In this document: piece by piece, positions 61,939 through 64,000 of the stretch | Position numbering within the stretch: the first letter of the stretch is position 1 | Layout: each line of letters starts with the position of its first letter | Origin: JAJEBT01 sp965221485 | GTDB taxonomy: Bacteria; Pseudomonadota; Alphaproteobacteria; MPNO01; UBA830 | Length of the DNA: 64,000 nucleotides | NCBI GenBank assembly: GCA_965221485.1 | Contig: OZ244893.1 | Coordinates: 4,154,001-4,218,000, forward strand | Reading direction: 5' to 3' | Translations under genes and position numbers: made by a program | Notes under the pieces: model-generated | What the model was told of the DNA's origin: nothing | Seen by the model: the letters and a program-made list of their open reading frames with translations, nothing else | Database searches by the model: none

Positions 61939-62688
61939 ATGGCGGCGACACTGGAAGGCAAGCGGGCCCTGGTCACTGGTGCGGGCGGGGGCATGGGTCG
62001 GAGTCATGCGGTCCTGCTTGCGGAACGCGGCGCTGACCTCATCGTCCATGACATCAAGGAAGACGGCGCGCGGGAAACGGCTGACATGGTGCGCAACCAT
62101 GGTCGCGATGCACAGGTCCTGGTTGCTGACATCCGGGATGTTGTCGGTTTCACAGACGCGGTGGGCACGGCCGGCCCCGTCGACATTCTGGTCAACAATG
62201 CGGGTGTTGGCGGCAACCGGCGCATCATCGAAGAGATCGATCTGGAAACATTCAACCATATGTTCGAGGTTCATGTTCGTGGCACGTTCTTTGCCACACA
62301 GACGGTCCTGCCGGCCATGAAGGAGCGCCGGAACGGAAAGATCATCAATATTTCCTCAATCTACGCGATGGGTGGCAGTGCCCTTGCGAGCCATTATGCG
62401 GCGGCCAAGTCGGCGATTTCCGGTTTCACCAAGTCATGGGCACGCGAACTCGCACCCTGGAGAATCAAGGTCAATGCGGTTGCACCGGGCTTTGTCGTGA
62501 CAGGCATGACACAGCTCTCGAATACCCCGGAGAATATTGCTGAACGCGAGAAGCTGATGCCGCTCGGGGAATTCTGCAAACCCATCGATATTTCCTATGC
62601 CGTTGCGTGGCTTGCGAGTGACGAGACCAACCTGATTTCCGGGCAGGTGATCAGCCCCAACAGCGGAGAGATCATTGTCGGTTACTGA
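61939..62688 (+). CDS. Short-chain dehydrogenase/reductase
   Basis: A 249-residue SDR beginning MAATLEGKRALVTGAGGGMG. The GRSHA after the glycine motif, NNAGVGG, and INISSIYAMGGSALASHYAA with YAAAK are present, as is a C-terminal SGQVISPNSGEIIVGY. GGGAG six bases before ATG 61939 supports this start; 61915 is an alternative. The end overlaps the start of the FO-synthase gene by 14 bp, so the two genes are likely translationally coupled and may share a pathway. Confidence 0.88.
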   Translation: MAATLEGKRALVTGAGGGMGRSHAVLLAERGADLIVHDIKEDGARETADMVRNHGRDAQVLVADIRDVVGFTDAVGTAGPVDILVNNAGVGGNRRIIEEIDLETFNHMFEVHVRGTFFATQTVLPAMKERRNGKIINISSIYAMGGSALASHYAAAKSAISGFTKSWARELAPWRIKVNAVAPGFVVTGMTQLSNTPENIAEREKLMPLGEFCKPIDISYAVAWLASDETNLISGQVISPNSGEIIVGY

Positions 62689-64000
62689 TCACGGTCTCCG
62701 GGCCTGGCCGGGCGGATCTGCGGAAAACGATGCTTCGCGTATTCTGAAGACACCATTGACTGACCTGATGGGACGCGCCGCGGCGCTGCGCGATGCCGGG
62801 TTTGGTGATCGCGTGACCTACAGTCGCAAGGTTTTCATTCCCTTGACCCGCCTGTGCCGGGATGTCTGCCATTACTGCACATTTGCCCAACCGCCGCAGA
62901 AGGCTGTCCCCCCGTTTCTCCACCGCGATCAGGTTCTGGCAATCGCGCGGACCGGTCAGGAGGCTGGTTGCACCGAAGCCCTGTTCACGTTGGGCGACAA
63001 GCCAGAACTGCGCTACCGCGTCGCTCGTGATGCGCTCAGGGCTGAAGGGCATGAAACAACAATTGATCTGCTTGCCGACATGGCAAGGCTGGTGCTTGAA
63101 GAGACGGGACTGCTGCCGCATCTCAATCCCGGTGTCCTGTCAGCTGCGGATTTTGCGACACTGCGGCCGGTGGCGGCCTCAATGGGTCTGATGGTAGAGG
63201 GGACAGCCTCCCATCTTTGTGAACCCGGGGGGCCTCATTATGGCTCTCCCGACAAGGACCCGGCTCTGCGCCTTGACACGCTGCGTCTGGCAGGGGAAGC
63301 CCGGGTGCCCTTCACGACCGGCATCCTGATCGGTATCGGCGAGACGCGAGAGGAACGGATCCACGCTCTTCTCGAGATTCGCGACCTGCACCGGCGATAT
63401 GGTCATGTGCAGGAAATCATTATTCAGAACTTTCGTGCGAAGCCCGGCACACGGATGGCGGATACCGAGGAACCGGATCTTGATGAGCTGTGCTGGTCGA
63501 TTGCAGCAGCGCGCTGCCTGTTTGGATCGTCCATGTCCATTCAGGCGCCGCCCAATCTGAGTGGTGAGGATTATCCGAGGCTGATCGATGCGGGTATCAA
63601 TGACTGGGGCGGCGTGTCACCCGTAACACCGGATCACGTCAACCCGGAGGCGGCCTGGCCCGAGCTTCGGAAACTGGAGCGTTCGACAAACAGGAAGTCA
63701 CGGTTGCTGTTGCCGCGGCTTCCCGTTTATCCGCGCTATGTGTTTGAATCCGGCTGGCTTGATGCAGCCATTCGCCCCGCCGTCTTGCGGGCAATGGACA
63801 GTGATGGCCTGGCACGCAATGACATCTGGTCTCCAGGAGTGGCAGACCGCTGCCCTGCAGCGCCGGCAACTGCCGGCGGCAGGGCAAGGAAATTCCACCA
63901 AATCCTGAAGCGGTCCGTTGATGGCCATCGGCTGGAGGAAGGGGAGATCACCGCGTTGCTGGGCGCAAGAGGGGCGGCGCTGGGCGACGTCATGGCGGCT
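62675..64000 (+). CDS. FO synthase (CofG/FbiC-type radical SAM), partial at the right edge
   Basis: 442 codons are visible and the frame is still open. The CofG radical-SAM motif is CRDVCHYC (Cys61, Cys65, Cys68) within VTYSRKVFIPLTRLCRDVCH, followed by FTLGDKPE and EGTASHLCEPGGPHYGSPDK. CofG joins with CofH to make FO, the deazaflavin of coenzyme F420. After the CofG domain (about residue 340) the sequence continues with LPVYPRYVFESGWLDAAIRP and DGLARNDIWSPG, as in fused FbiC proteins, so a CofH domain probably follows. The start is inferred as TTG 62675 with GGAG at 62665; no earlier ATG fits. Confidence 0.87.
   Translation, partial: MSVTDHGLRAWPGGSAENDASRILKTPLTDLMGRAAALRDAGFGDRVTYSRKVFIPLTRLCRDVCHYCTFAQPPQKAVPPFLHRDQVLAIARTGQEAGCTEALFTLGDKPELRYRVARDALRAEGHETTIDLLADMARLVLEETGLLPHLNPGVLSAADFATLRPVAASMGLMVEGTASHLCEPGGPHYGSPDKDPALRLDTLRLAGEARVPFTTGILIGIGETREERIHALLEIRDLHRRYGHVQEIIIQNFRAKPGTRMADTEEPDLDELCWSIAAARCLFGSSMSIQAPPNLSGEDYPRLIDAGINDWGGVSPVTPDHVNPEAAWPELRKLERSTNRKSRLLLPRLPVYPRYVFESGWLDAAIRPAVLRAMDSDGLARNDIWSPGVADRCPAAPATAGGRARKFHQILKRSVDGHRLEEGEITALLGARGAALGDVMAA

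Overview
The window looks like a chromosomal segment of a GC-rich alphaproteobacterium, probably Rhodospirillales-like, though the family cannot be fixed from sequence alone. The grounds are the etfB-etfA / 3-hydroxybutyryl-CoA dehydrogenase / class IIA HAD neighbourhood, a ureDABCEFG urease operon, fused TRAP-TAXI transporters, a full LIV-type ABC transporter and many oxidoreductases. I saw no tRNA, rRNA, CRISPR array or intact insertion sequence.

Layout. 0-7 kb: electron transfer flavoprotein, 3-hydroxyacyl-CoA dehydrogenase and a partial HAD phosphatase on the minus strand, with a decayed VapC toxin between etfA and the dehydrogenase; then a small membrane protein, a Nudix hydrolase, GluQRS and an AlkA-type glycosylase. 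7-14.6 kb: AhpD-like and Rid-like proteins, a VOC protein divergent from a TarD-like enolase-superfamily dehydratase, a Rieske oxygenase, a decayed RHH/ParE-like toxin-antitoxin region, a Mpo1-like protein, a DMT exporter and a flavin monooxygenase. 15.4-24.4 kb: TRAP-TAXI module 1, an AI-2E family permease, a DASS symporter, a TPP enzyme, a cupin and PobA. 25-29.6 kb: a large Ala-rich lipoprotein with a TbpB-like C-terminus, a clear terminator, and an alkylsulfatase-type metallo-beta-lactamase. 29.6-34.6 kb: urease. 35.6-38.5 kb: TRAP-TAXI module 2.

39-56.9 kb is a catabolic block. A three-gene molybdenum hydroxylase (plus) converges on a long minus-strand series: LIV ABC transporter, CoxG-like protein, NicX-like ring-opening dioxygenase, NtaA-type flavin monooxygenase, LigB/LigA extradiol dioxygenase, GST, SDR and a TPP enzyme; a class II aldolase-like gene diverges from its end. 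Together these suggest uptake, hydroxylation, ring cleavage and C-C cleavage of an aromatic, possibly N-heterocyclic, compound. PobA (23.2 kb) would feed protocatechuate to LigAB. The combination matches no pathway I can name and is the best candidate here for an undescribed system.

56.9-59.5 kb is a defence and toxin-antitoxin graveyard: a TIR-domain fragment, a frameshifted AbiEi/AbiEii pair and an IS630 transposase fragment surround one intact VapBC pair preceded by a perfect 32-bp palindrome. 59.7-64 kb: an SDR, an amidase, another SDR and the start of a CofG/FbiC-type FO (coenzyme F420 precursor) synthase that runs off the right edge.
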